A DNA stretch of 64,000 bases from Thermoactinospora rubra (GTDB lineage Bacteria > Actinomycetota > Actinomycetes > Streptosporangiales > Streptosporangiaceae): positions 62,001 to 126,000 of the forward strand of contig NZ_MSZZ01000011.1 of NCBI RefSeq assembly GCF_002093975.1, given 5' to 3'. The notes under the pieces are model-generated. The model saw only the letters and a program-made list of their open reading frames with translations. It searched no databases and had not been told where the DNA came from. A program made the position numbers and the translations under genes. This document shows positions 34,010 through 47,345 of this stretch, piece after piece (the stretch's first letter is position 1; each line of letters begins with the position of its first letter).

Positions 34010-34828
34010 TCAGCCGAGGGCCTGGGCCAGGCGCCGCCGCGTCGTCGCCCACGCCTGGCTGCCCGGGTCGATGACCTCGAAATGGCCGGCGCCCGGCAGG
34101 CCGATCAGCTCGCAGTCGTCGCCCGCCGCCCGCGCCGCCCGGTGGTAGCGGACGCTCATCTCGTAGGGCACCGAGTCGTCGGCGGTGCCGTGCACGAGGA
34201 TCTGCCGCACGCCCAGCGGCAGCAGCTCCGCCGGGGAGGCCAGCCGGTAGAGCTCGGGCGCCTCCTCGGCGGTGGCGCCGACCAGCTCGGCCGCCGCGTC
34301 GTCCGACAGCCTCCAGGCGTGGGCCAGCCGCAGGTCCGCGACGGGCGCGAGCCCGACGACGACGCGCAGCCGCACCTTCCCGCCGGCGCCCCACGGCGTG
34401 CGCGTCCTGGCCGGCAGCCACGCGGCCAGGTGGCCGCCGGCCGAGTGGCCGACGACGCCGACGCGCGCCAGGTCGAGCGGGTACGCGGCGGCCAGCTCCG
34501 CCAGCGCCTCCAGCCCGGCCGCGACGTCGGCGAAGGTGCCCGGCAGGCCGCCCCCGGGGTCGCCGACCCTGCGGTACTCCAGGTTCCACGCGGCGAAGCC
34601 GGCCGTGGCCAGGTCGTGCGCCAGGGCGTGCATGAGGTCCAGGCGGTAGCGGCTGCGCCAGAAGCCGCCGTGGACGAGCACCACGACGGGGTGCGGCGGC
34701 GTGCCGGCCCGCGGCAGCCACAGCTCGCCGTACTGGTCGGGCTCCTCGCCGTACGGCACGCGCACGCCCCCGCCGGGCACGGTGAAGCGGGACAGCTCGG
34801 GCGGATAGGCATTGCCAGGGACGGCCAC
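34010..34828 (-). CDS. Alpha/beta hydrolase (BD-FAE/esterase-like)
   Basis: A 272-residue esterase or kynurenine-formamidase-like hydrolase. The oxyanion motif VHGGFWRSR, nucleophile GHSAGGH, Asp in HGTADDSVP and His in GAGHFEV complete the triad. No signal peptide. The GTG at 34828 with GGAG 5 nt upstream is chosen because residues before it in the longer frame are not family-like. Confidence 0.82.
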   Translation of the reverse strand: MAVPGNAYPPELSRFTVPGGGVRVPYGEEPDQYGELWLPRAGTPPHPVVVLVHGGFWRSRYRLDLMHALAHDLATAGFAAWNLEYRRVGDPGGGLPGTFADVAAGLEALAELAAAYPLDLARVGVVGHSAGGHLAAWLPARTRTPWGAGGKVRLRVVVGLAPVADLRLAHAWRLSDDAAAELVGATAEEAPELYRLASPAELLPLGVRQILVHGTADDSVPYEMSVRYHRAARAAGDDCELIGLPGAGHFEVIDPGSQAWATTRRRLAQALG

Positions 34829-34991
34829 GCAGGCTCCACAGCTTCTCGGAGAACCGCTTGGTGAGTGTCGATCGTAGAGAGCCCACGCCCGGGGAGCCAC
34901 CCGTCCCGCCGGCGATCCGCTCCGCCACGGGGGTCAGGGAGAACAGCGGGGCCCGGCGGGAAGGGCCTCGGAGCGAAGACCGGCCCGTGTC

Positions 34992-34997
34992 TAGACT
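34992..34997 (+). promoter_or_regulatory. Leaderless -10 for the OmpR-type regulator
   Basis: TAGACT is followed by 6 nt and the GTG at 35004. Transcription would begin at the start codon. No Shine-Dalgarno sequence is present, which agrees. Confidence 0.5.
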
Positions 34998-35003
34998 GGC
35001 TCC

Positions 35004-35666
35004 GTGCGCGTTCTTCTGGTCGAAGACGATGATCGGTTAGCCGCGGCGCTGACCACCGCGCTCCAGCGGCACGCCATCGTGGTCCGGCGGGTGGCACGCG
35101 CCACCGACGCCCTGCGCCTGGCCGGCGACGCCGACTTCGTCCTGCTGGACCTGGGCCTGCCCGACATGGACGGCGTGGACCTCCTGCGACGGCTGCGCCG
35201 GGTGTCGACCGTCCCGGTCATCGTGCTCACCGCCCGCTCCGAGGAGCGCGACGTCCTGCGCGGCCTGCGCAGCGGGGCCGACGACTACCTGGTCAAGCCG
35301 TTCCGCACCAGCGAGCTGCTGGCCCGCATGGAGGCGGTGGTCCGCCGCGGCACCCGCCCGCTGCCCCGGACCGACCAGGTGGTCACGGTGGGCGACGTGC
35401 GCATCGACCTGGCCGCCAGGCAGGTGAGCGTGGCGGGCGAGCCGGTCACGCTCACCCGGCGGGAGTTCGAGGTGCTGGCGATGCTGGCCCGCCAGCCGGG
35501 CGTGGTGCGCAGCCGCGAGGAGATCCTCGACGAGGTGTGGGGCGACCCGCTGCTGTCGGCCTCGCGCTCGCTGGATGTGCACGTGGCCGGCCTGCGCGCC
35601 AAGACCGGCCGTCCCGGCCTGGTGGAGACGCTCCGAGGCACCGGATACCGCCTAGGCGTGTCGTGA
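35004..35666 (+). CDS. OmpR-family response regulator
   Basis: A 220-residue regulator. The receiver begins LLVEDDDRLAAAL, with phosphoacceptor Asp in VLLDLGLPD and Lys in LVKPF. The winged-helix output domain ends in TLRGTGYRLG. Forms a pair with the kinase whose GTG overlaps its stop by 4 bp. Possibly linked to the TAXI lipoprotein gene that converges on the pair. Confidence 0.93.
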   Translation: MRVLLVEDDDRLAAALTTALQRHAIVVRRVARATDALRLAGDADFVLLDLGLPDMDGVDLLRRLRRVSTVPVIVLTARSEERDVLRGLRSGADDYLVKPFRTSELLARMEAVVRRGTRPLPRTDQVVTVGDVRIDLAARQVSVAGEPVTLTRREFEVLAMLARQPGVVRSREEILDEVWGDPLLSASRSLDVHVAGLRAKTGRPGLVETLRGTGYRLGVS

Positions 35667-36988
35667 GGCGCCGGCTGGTCGTCACCTTCACGACGCTGAT
35701 CGTGCTCATGATCGCGTCGCTGGCGGTGCCGCTCGGCCTGGCCTACTCCACCCACCGCACCAACCGGCTCCTGCTCGACCGGCGGGCCGACGCCACCCGC
35801 TTCGCCGAGCTGGCCGACCTCAGCGTCCGCGACGGCGAGCCCACCGCCCTGGCCGAGGAGATCACCCGCTACGCCGAGCTGTACGGCGCGGCCGTCAGGG
35901 TCCTCGACCGCGAGGGCGGCGTCCTGGCCCAGGCCGGCGTCATGACCGCCGACCACCGCGAGGCCGTACGGCTGGCGCTGTCCGGTAGGACGACCGAGGA
36001 CCTGCCCGCCATCACCCCCTTCGGCCCCGCCACCGTGCTGATCGCCGAACCGGTCGGCAGCGACTCGCAGTTGTCCGGCGTCGTGCTCCTCCAGGCCCCC
36101 GCCACCCAGGCCCGGAGCGAGGTCGCCGTGGTGTGGGGAACGCTGGCGCTGGCCGCGGTGATCTCGCTCGGGTACGGCGTGCTGGCGGCCAGGCGGCTCA
36201 CCCGGTGGATCATGCGCCCGGTGATCGAGCTCGACCGCACGACGCAGGCGATCGCCGAGGGCAAGCTCGACACGCGCGCCGTACCGGAGGCCGGCCCGTC
36301 CGAGCTGCGCGAGCTGGAGGAGCGCTTCAACGCGATGGCCGACGCCGTGTCCGCCGCGATGGAGCGGCAGCGGGCGTTCGTGGCCGACGCCTCGCACGAG
36401 CTGCGCACCCCGCTGACCGGGCTGATCCTGCGGATGGAGAACCTCGAGCCCTACCTGAAGGAGTCGGGCAGGGAGGAGTACGAGGAGGCGCTGGCCGAGG
36501 CGTCCAGGCTGGCCCAGCTCGTGGACGACCTGCTCGCCCTCGCGAGGATCGAGGCGGTCGGCGTGGTGAAGAAGACCGACGTGGCCGCCCAGCTGGCCGC
36601 CCGGCTGAGGACGTGGCGCGAGGTGTACGCGGCCAAGCGGCTCACGCTCACCGCCGACCTGCCCGCGTCCTGGACCGGGCCGGAGGCGATGATCAGGATC
36701 GCCGACATCGCCCTGGACAACGCGCACAAGTTCGTCCCGGAGGGCGGGACCGTGTCGGTGACGCTGTCGGGTAGCACGCTCCGCATCCAGGACGACGGGC
36801 CGGGACTCGACGCGGAGCAGCGGCGCGACGCGCTCAGCCGGTTCTGGCGGTCGGCCGAGCACGCGAACGTGCCGGGCAGCGGCCTCGGGCTGGCGATCGC
36901 CGCCGAGCTGGCCCAGCTGTGCGGCGGCACGCTGCGGCTGCTGCCCGCCGAGCCCCGTGGCCTGGTGGTGGAGTTCTCTCAGCCGTAG
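35663..36988 (+). CDS. Membrane sensor histidine kinase with extracytoplasmic domain and HAMP
   Basis: A 441-residue HisKA-type kinase. TM1 is at about residues 8-28, an extracytoplasmic sensor of about 120 residues follows, and TM2 is near 155-175. HAMP contains RPVIELDRTTQAIAEG. H-box is FVADASHELRTPLTG, then HATPase_c. Resembles TctE-like kinases, which act with secreted solute-binding proteins. The last 10 bp overlap the convergent TAXI gene. Confidence 0.9.
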   Translation: MRRRLVVTFTTLIVLMIASLAVPLGLAYSTHRTNRLLLDRRADATRFAELADLSVRDGEPTALAEEITRYAELYGAAVRVLDREGGVLAQAGVMTADHREAVRLALSGRTTEDLPAITPFGPATVLIAEPVGSDSQLSGVVLLQAPATQARSEVAVVWGTLALAAVISLGYGVLAARRLTRWIMRPVIELDRTTQAIAEGKLDTRAVPEAGPSELRELEERFNAMADAVSAAMERQRAFVADASHELRTPLTGLILRMENLEPYLKESGREEYEEALAEASRLAQLVDDLLALARIEAVGVVKKTDVAAQLAARLRTWREVYAAKRLTLTADLPASWTGPEAMIRIADIALDNAHKFVPEGGTVSVTLSGSTLRIQDDGPGLDAEQRRDALSRFWRSAEHANVPGSGLGLAIAAELAQLCGGTLRLLPAEPRGLVVEFSQP

Positions 36989-37881
36989 ACGGACCGGTAA
37001 TAGCGGGCCGCCCCCGGGTGCAGCGGCACGACGCCGGTGCCGATGGCGTAGCGCCTGGCCAGCACCATGCCCGGCGCGTTGGGCGCGCCGATCTTGTCGC
37101 GGCTCTCGAACAGCACCCTGGTGACGTCGTAGGCGACGTCCTCCGGGAGCCCGACGCGGCACACCATGTAGCTCGGCGTGCCCACCGTCTGGACGGGCTC
37201 CGGCGAGCCGTACACCCCGGTGGGCACCAAAGCCGTCTCGTAGACGATGCCGTAGGTCCTGCGCAGCCGGCCCACCACGTCGCCCAGGGGCACCAGCCGC
37301 AGGCCGCGCCGTGCCGCCAGGGCGGGCGTGGGGACGCCGCCCGACCAGAACGCCGCGTCGATCGCCTTCGACTGCAGGGCGTCGAGCGACTCGTCCAGGC
37401 CCATGTTGCGGGTCTGGACCCGAAGCCCCATGATCTCCAGCACTCGCAGCGCGGTGAGCTGCGTCCCCGAGCCCTCCAGGCCGACGGAGACCTTCTTCCC
37501 GGCCAGGTCCCTCGCCCTGGTGATCGGCGAGGAGGCGGTGACGACCAGGTGCACGTAGTTCATGTACATCCTGGCCAGGGCCGCCACGGGCCGGCGCCGG
37601 TGGCGGACGAACGTGTCGGCGCTGTCGGCCAGCGCGAGCCCGAGGTCGGCGTGGTTGTCCGCGAGCTTGGTGAGGTTCTCGACGCTGCCCGTGCTCGGGA
37701 TCGCCGTGGTCGTCAGCCCGCTTGCGGTCAGCTCGGCGGCGAACCGGCTGCCCAGCGCTTCGTACAGCCCGCCCGCGGTCCCCGTCACCAGCCGCAGCCT
37801 GCCCGCGTTCGGCCTCTCGGCGGCGCATCCCGTCATCCCCAGCAGGCTCAGCAGCAGGAACGCTCGGCGGGATGGCGGCAC
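36979..37881 (-). CDS. TAXI-family solute-binding lipoprotein
   Basis: A 300-residue protein of the TRAP-associated TAXI family (TGTAGGLYEALG start, then GVSGT-like features such as GLEGSGT and the late DVTRVLFESRD). A signal peptide with lipobox LGMTGC places it on the outer face of the membrane. No TRAP membrane subunits are near, so it may be a sensor accessory for the convergent OmpR-type two-component system rather than a transporter part. Confidence 0.85.
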   Translation of the reverse strand: MPPSRRAFLLLSLLGMTGCAAERPNAGRLRLVTGTAGGLYEALGSRFAAELTASGLTTTAIPSTGSVENLTKLADNHADLGLALADSADTFVRHRRRPVAALARMYMNYVHLVVTASSPITRARDLAGKKVSVGLEGSGTQLTALRVLEIMGLRVQTRNMGLDESLDALQSKAIDAAFWSGGVPTPALAARRGLRLVPLGDVVGRLRRTYGIVYETALVPTGVYGSPEPVQTVGTPSYMVCRVGLPEDVAYDVTRVLFESRDKIGAPNAPGMVLARRYAIGTGVVPLHPGAARYYRSVYG

Positions 37882-38043
37882 GCCACAAGGCTGGCACGCC
37901 GACCGGCGTTCGCCAAGGGAAACGGCGGCGAAACGTCGGCGACACGAAAGGGCCGCCTCTCTCGCGGTGGAGGGGTCTCCCGCACGCCGCCGAGGCCCCT
38001 GGTAGCTTCGTTGTCCTCGAACTTTTGGCTTCTAACCATAGAC

Positions 38044-39468
38044 ATGACACAAACTTCAACGAAGTGGCGGCTTCTGGCCGCCGTCGTCGCGGTGAGCGCC
38101 GTCGCCTTCCTGCTGTCCCCCCGGCCCCCGTCGCTCGGGCCCGAGACCACCGGCGACGCCGCGCTGGCCCGGGCCGTACGGCAGGCCGCCGACGGCGGCG
38201 CCCACCGCGGGCTCGCGGTGGCCCTGATCGAGAACGGGCGGATCCGGCTGGCAGGCGTCGGCGTCACCGGCGGGCCGGCCTCCTCGCCCGTGTCGGCGAC
38301 CACGGCCTTCGAGATCGGCTCCATCACCAAGGCCATGACCGGCATGCTGCTGGCCGAGCTGAAGGTGCCGGCCGGCACCAAGATCAGCGAGCTGCTGCCC
38401 GCGGTCCGGTTCGAACACCGCGAGGTCGCCGACGCCACGCTCGCCGAGCTGGCCTCCCACCGCGCCGGGCTGCCGCGCGTGCCGACGACGCCCAAGCTGC
38501 TGGCGCTGAGCTACCTGTTCAACCTCACCGGCCTGGACCCCTACCGGGGAACCGGCCCCCGGGAGCTGCTGGCCGACGCGGCGAGCGCCTCGGCCTCGGA
38601 GCGGGGCCAGGTCTCCTACTCCAACATCGGCATGGCCGTGCTCGGGCTGGCGCTCGCCGAATCGCAGGGCGTGCCGTACGGCGAGCTGTTACGGACGCGG
38701 ATCCTCCAGCCCCTCGGCATGTCGGCCACCGCCGTCCTCGGCCCCGGCGACCCGCTGCCCGCCGGTCGCGCCCACGGGTCCAAGGCCAACGGCATGCCGA
38801 TGGATCCCTGGCGCGGCCACGGATACAACCCGGCCGGGGTCGGCGTCTGGTCCACCGCACGCGATCTCGCGGTCCTCGTCAAGGCCGTGATGGACGGCTC
38901 CGCGCCCGGCGCGGAAGCCGCCGAGCCCCGCTTCGCCGACACTCCCAAGCAGCGCGTCGGCTACGGGTGGTTCACCACCGACTTCGGCGGCAGGCAGGTC
39001 ACCTGGCACAACGGCGGGACCGGCGGCTTCAGCGGCTTCGCCGGCTTCGACCGCGCGGCGGGGCGCGGCGTGGTCGTCCTCGGCAACACCGACGCGAGCG
39101 TCGACGCGCTGGCCCTGCGGCTGCTGGGCGCCGACCCGTCGGACCGGGAGGACTCCCTGCCTATCCTCATGCTGCTCGTCACGCTCGTGCTGACGTTCAG
39201 CCCAGGACTGGAGGCGTGGTTCGGGCGCCGGCCGCACGAGCTGACGGCCGCCGCGTCCAAGGTGCTGTGGGGACTGTTCTCGCTGCTCCTGGCATGGGCG
39301 GTCGGCCCGTGGTCGATCCTTCCGCCGGTGGCGTGGGCGCTGGGCGCGGGCCTGCTCGCCGGCGGGGTCCTGCGCTGGCGGGGCCTGTCCTTCGCGCCGG
39401 CGGGGCCATGGCCGTGGGTGCGGATCGCGATTCCCATCCTGCTGGGCATCGCGTGGCTGGCCCTGTAG
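38044..39468 (+). CDS. Membrane-anchored serine beta-lactamase-like hydrolase
   Basis: A 474-residue class C/PBP4-like serine hydrolase. An N-terminal membrane segment (about 8-26) precedes the catalytic domain with SITK (SxxK), YSN and HNG motifs. After about residue 360 come three more hydrophobic segments, so the catalytic domain is outside with a C-terminal membrane tail. A D,D-peptidase or esterase role is likely. A TTA codon lies at 38689. Divergent from the TAXI gene across 162 bp. A possible promoter (TTGTCC, 16 nt, TAACCA) precedes it. Confidence 0.85.
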   Translation: MTQTSTKWRLLAAVVAVSAVAFLLSPRPPSLGPETTGDAALARAVRQAADGGAHRGLAVALIENGRIRLAGVGVTGGPASSPVSATTAFEIGSITKAMTGMLLAELKVPAGTKISELLPAVRFEHREVADATLAELASHRAGLPRVPTTPKLLALSYLFNLTGLDPYRGTGPRELLADAASASASERGQVSYSNIGMAVLGLALAESQGVPYGELLRTRILQPLGMSATAVLGPGDPLPAGRAHGSKANGMPMDPWRGHGYNPAGVGVWSTARDLAVLVKAVMDGSAPGAEAAEPRFADTPKQRVGYGWFTTDFGGRQVTWHNGGTGGFSGFAGFDRAAGRGVVVLGNTDASVDALALRLLGADPSDREDSLPILMLLVTLVLTFSPGLEAWFGRRPHELTAAASKVLWGLFSLLLAWAVGPWSILPPVAWALGAGLLAGGVLRWRGLSFAPAGPWPWVRIAIPILLGIAWLAL

Positions 39469-39491
39469 GGGCCGGGGCGATCTCGTGACTC

Positions 39492-39497
39492 TAGAGT
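39492..39497 (+). promoter_or_regulatory. Leaderless -10 for the adenosyltransferase gene
   Basis: TAGAGT is followed by 6 nt and the ATG at 39504, the same geometry as at 34992 and 20576. No ribosome-binding site is seen. Confidence 0.48.
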
Positions 39498-39503
39498 GGG
39501 GGC

Positions 39504-40094
39504 ATGACGCGAGCCGACAAGGACAATCCCGTCGTCCTGTCCAAGATCTACACCAGGACGGGCGACGACGGCACCACGGCCCTGGGTGACATGAGCCGGA
39601 CGGCGAAGACCGATCCCCGGCTGGCGGCCTACGCCGACGTGGAGGAGGCCAACGCGCACATCGGGCTGGCGTTGTCCTTCGGGACGCTGGCGCCGGAGAT
39701 CGCCCAGGTGCTGGGCCGCGTGCAGAACGAGCTGTTCGACCTCGGCGCGGACCTGGCCACGCCCGTCCGCCCGGACCCGGAGTTCCCGCCGCTGCGCGTC
39801 GAGCCGTCCTCCATCGAATGGCTGGAGTCCCAGTGCGACCGCTTCAACGCCCGGCTCAAGCCCCTGCGCAGCTTCATCCTGCCCGGCGGCGACCCCGCCA
39901 CCGCCCAGCTGCACGTCGCGCGGGTCACCGTACGGCGAGCCGAGCGCACGACGTGGGCGGCCCTGCAGGCCCACGACGACGTCAACCCGCTCACCGCGAA
40001 GTACCTGAACCGCCTGTCGGACCTGCTGTTCATCCTGTGCCGGGTGGCGCACGACGGCACCGAGGTCCTCTGGAAGCCCGGCGGCACCCGTTAG
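39504..40094 (+). CDS. pduO: PduO-type cob(I)alamin adenosyltransferase
   Basis: A 196-residue ATP:corrinoid adenosyltransferase that makes adenosylcobalamin. The N-terminal KIYTRTGDDGTTAL is the ATP-binding signature. Later VRRAERTTW and NRLSDLLFILCR are the family motifs. In mycobacteria the orthologue is also downstream of the ATP synthase block. Its stop overlaps the convergent vapC-like gene by 4 bp. Confidence 0.93.
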   Translation: MTRADKDNPVVLSKIYTRTGDDGTTALGDMSRTAKTDPRLAAYADVEEANAHIGLALSFGTLAPEIAQVLGRVQNELFDLGADLATPVRPDPEFPPLRVEPSSIEWLESQCDRFNARLKPLRSFILPGGDPATAQLHVARVTVRRAERTTWAALQAHDDVNPLTAKYLNRLSDLLFILCRVAHDGTEVLWKPGGTR

Positions 40095-40507
40095 TTCAGG
40101 TCGGGGGTCTCGACCTCTACCGTGCCGAGCGCCTGGGCGGCCTTGGCCAGGCGGAGATCGTGCGTCACCAGCGGCACGTCCAACACCTCCGCGAGCGCTA
40201 CGTAGGCCGCATCGTAGGCCGACAGCGAATGGCGAAGGTCCCAGATGCGGCGCGACATCTCCGGCGTCACCGCATGATGACTCAGCCTGAGGCTGCGATA
40301 GAGCTCCAAGACATCCGCTACGCTCTCCGCCTCCAGCGACCCGCGTAGCGCCATCTTCCGGAGCACTGCATGCAGTTCGTAGTCGATGAGAAACGGCGCG
40401 CTGATCCACGGCACGCTGCTCAGCAGCAGATTCAGCTCTCGGACGTCATCCGCTTCCCCCGTCAGTGCGTCAACCACCGCCGAGGCATCCACGACCAGCG
40501 AGCTCAC
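40091..40507 (-). CDS. vapC: VapC-family PIN-domain toxin
   Basis: A 138-residue PIN-domain ribonuclease. Acidic metal-binding residues are readable in VVDASAVVDAL (Asp7), DYELHAVLRK (Glu) and SAYDAAYVALAE (Asp). Such toxins cleave tRNA or other RNA. It lies downstream of the antitoxin with 4-bp overlap, the usual toxin-antitoxin order. Confidence 0.88.
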   Translation of the reverse strand: MSSLVVDASAVVDALTGEADDVRELNLLLSSVPWISAPFLIDYELHAVLRKMALRGSLEAESVADVLELYRSLRLSHHAVTPEMSRRIWDLRHSLSAYDAAYVALAEVLDVPLVTHDLRLAKAAQALGTVEVETPDLN

Positions 40508-40743
40508 CGGTCCCGGTCCTCCCTGATCAGCTCGGCGGCGAGCCCGGGCCGAGGACGCTTCTTCCCTCGCATTCTCTCCTGAGCCGCTCTGAGTACCTCG
40601 CCGATGGGTGGCTTCCCCTCAATTTGCGCGATACGGCGCAACAGGTACTCCGAGATCGTCAGCCCTTCTTCGCGCGCGCGCTTGGCCACGGCCGCGTGCA
40701 GCTCCGGAGGCACGTTCCTGATCTGGAAAGTCTCAGCCATCAC
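40504..40743 (-). CDS. vapB: FitA/VapB-like ribbon-helix-helix antitoxin
   Basis: A 79-residue protein. An N-terminal ribbon-helix-helix (FQIRNVPPELHAAVAKRARE, then GLTISEYLLRRI) binds DNA. The C-terminal tail is basic and acidic and should wrap the toxin. Autoregulation by the pair is expected. The second ATG (40740) may be the true start. Confidence 0.85.
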   Translation of the reverse strand: MMAETFQIRNVPPELHAAVAKRAREEGLTISEYLLRRIAQIEGKPPIGEVLRAAQERMRGKKRPRPGLAAELIREDRDR

Positions 40744-40784
40744 ACCTCAACGCTAACATGCGCACTGCATGCACGTCCGGCGAT

Positions 40785-41162
40785 TCAGCGATGCGGGGAG
40801 GGGTCCAGGTGCGAGGACGGCGGGGCCGACTCCAGCCACGCCAGGAAGCCCGTCATCGCGTCCTCGCTCATCGCCAGCGACACCTCGCCGCAGTCCACCG
40901 CCCACAGGCCGCCCTCGATGCGGCGGCGGGCGGAAACAGTCAGGCCGCGCCTCGCGATCGCGTGACGCGGCCTGAGCCGTACCCCCCACAGGGGGATCCA
41001 GTGGAGCTCGCCGGCGGAGTATCGGGCCACCCCGCTGCGCCAGCCCCGCGTGCCGGCGCTGAGGCGACACGGCACGGAGGCACGGGAGATCAGGAAACGG
41101 CGGAGGGCGACGAGCAGCAGGAGCACCAGACAAATGGACAGGATCGTCAGTGCCGCCCCCAT
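40785..41162 (-). CDS. DUF2550 membrane-anchored protein
   Basis: A 125-residue DUF2550 protein. One N-terminal transmembrane helix (about 4-22) precedes a small cytoplasmic beta-rich domain (RYSAGELHWIPLWGVRLRPR). The family is actinobacterial and is regularly found directly after atpC, as here (27 nt). Function unknown. It probably shares the end of the ATP synthase transcript. Confidence 0.88.
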   Translation of the reverse strand: MGAALTILSICLVLLLLVALRRFLISRASVPCRLSAGTRGWRSGVARYSAGELHWIPLWGVRLRPRHAIARRGLTVSARRRIEGGLWAVDCGEVSLAMSEDAMTGFLAWLESAPPSSHLDPSPHR

Positions 41163-41189
41163 CGCCGCCCTTTCGCGTGAGCCGTCAGG

Positions 41190-41591
41190 TCATACCTCTT
41201 CGCCGGCCGCCCGCAGGCGGGCCCTGGCGCGCTTGGCCTGGATCGCCGCGTCGGCGTCCTCCTGGTTGGCCTCGATGGAGGCCTGGGCGCGCGCGAGCGC
41301 GTCGCGCGCGGCCGCCACGTCCACCTCGGAGCCGAGCTCGGCCACCTCGGCCAGCACGGACACCTCGTTGTCGGCGACGGAGATGAAGCCGCCGTGCACC
41401 GCGGCGACGAGGTCGTCCTCGCCCTCCCGCTTCACGCGCAGCACGCCGCCCTCGACTAGGACGCCGAGCACGGGCGCGTGCCGCGGGAGGATGCCGATCT
41501 CGCCCTCCACGGTCTTGGCGATCACCATGTCGGCCTCGCCCGACCAGATCTCACGCTCTGGTGAGACGACACCTACTCGTAGCTTGGCCAC
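41190..41591 (-). CDS. atpC: ATP synthase epsilon subunit
   Basis: A 133-residue F1 epsilon subunit. The N-terminal beta-sandwich (VVSPEREIWSGEADMV, GEIGILPRHAPVL) and the C-terminal helical hairpin are complete. The helical part inhibits ATP hydrolysis in many bacteria. GTG start 17 nt after atpD. Confidence 0.95.
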   Translation of the reverse strand: MAKLRVGVVSPEREIWSGEADMVIAKTVEGEIGILPRHAPVLGVLVEGGVLRVKREGEDDLVAAVHGGFISVADNEVSVLAEVAELGSEVDVAAARDALARAQASIEANQEDADAAIQAKRARARLRAAGEEV

Positions 41592-41608
41592 GTAGGTTTC
41601 CCTTCCGG

Positions 41609-43961
<2,353 letters not shown>

Positions 43962-43964
43962 GGC

Positions 43965-45614
<1,650 letters not shown>

Positions 45615-45638
45615 CTCTTCTCTGTCTCCCTAAATCGC

Positions 45639-46448
45639 CTAGCCGGCCAACCGGCGGCGGACTTCTTCGATACGTGCCACAACGGTAGAGTTGATCTCGT
45701 CGTCGCCGATGCGGACCGAGAATCCACCGATCACTCGCGGGTCCACCTCGACGTTCAGGTGTACGTCACGGCCGTAGGAGGCACGCAACCACGCGCTCAG
45801 CCGCTCCTTCTGCTCCTCGGTGAGAGCCACGGCGCTGCGCACCACCGCCACCAGGCGCTGACGCTGCTCCGCGACGAGCAGTCCGAACTCCTCCAGCCCT
45901 GCCTCCAGGCTACGCCCTCTGGGACGCACCGCCACCTGCGTGACGAGCCGCAGGGTGGACGGCGCCACCTTGCCCTCCAGCAGCGAGCGCAGCAGCTGCT
46001 CCTTGCGGTCGGCGGGCGTGTCCGGGTCGGACAGCACGCGGCGCAGGTCGGGGTTGGCGGCGACGATGCGGCCGAAGCGGAAGAGCTCGTCCTCCACGTC
46101 GTCGATCGTGCCCTGGCTCTCCGCCTCCGCGCTCGCGGCCACGACCCCGAGCCGCTCCAGCACGTCGGGCAGGTCGCCGGCCCTGGACCACTTGGCGCGG
46201 ACCGCCGCCTCGGCGGTGGCCAGCGCGGCCTCGCCGACCTTGCCCTCGAGCAGCACGCGCAGCGCCTGCGCCTTCTGCTCGGCGGGCCGGGCGGCGTCCG
46301 ACAGCGCCCGGCGCAGGCCGTGCTCGCGGTCGAGCAGATCCGCGATGGCGAACAGCTCGTCGGAGAGCGTGCCGAGGTCGGCGCTGCCGGCCGCCGCGTT
46401 GAAGCGCTCCTCGACCTCTGCCAGCGAGCTCCTGCTCAGACCGCGCAT
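45639..46448 (-). CDS. atpH: ATP synthase delta subunit
   Basis: The peripheral stalk cap, 269 residues, about 90 longer than in E. coli, which is normal in actinobacteria. The C-terminal VDPRVIGGFSVRIGDD motif is the OSCP signature. Not fused to subunit b, in contrast to mycobacteria. Adjoins atpF without a gap. Confidence 0.94.
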   Translation of the reverse strand: MRGLSRSSLAEVEERFNAAAGSADLGTLSDELFAIADLLDREHGLRRALSDAARPAEQKAQALRVLLEGKVGEAALATAEAAVRAKWSRAGDLPDVLERLGVVAASAEAESQGTIDDVEDELFRFGRIVAANPDLRRVLSDPDTPADRKEQLLRSLLEGKVAPSTLRLVTQVAVRPRGRSLEAGLEEFGLLVAEQRQRLVAVVRSAVALTEEQKERLSAWLRASYGRDVHLNVEVDPRVIGGFSVRIGDDEINSTVVARIEEVRRRLAG

Positions 46449-47018
<570 letters not shown>

Positions 47019-47039
47019 TCAGGGTTCTTCGATGAGGGA

Positions 47040-47345
<306 letters not shown>

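Noticed and set aside
35285-38059. Long minus-strand frame over the OmpR-type two-component genes
   Set aside because: Antisense shadow of clear receiver and kinase genes; composition is Arg/Gly/Pro-rich without domains.
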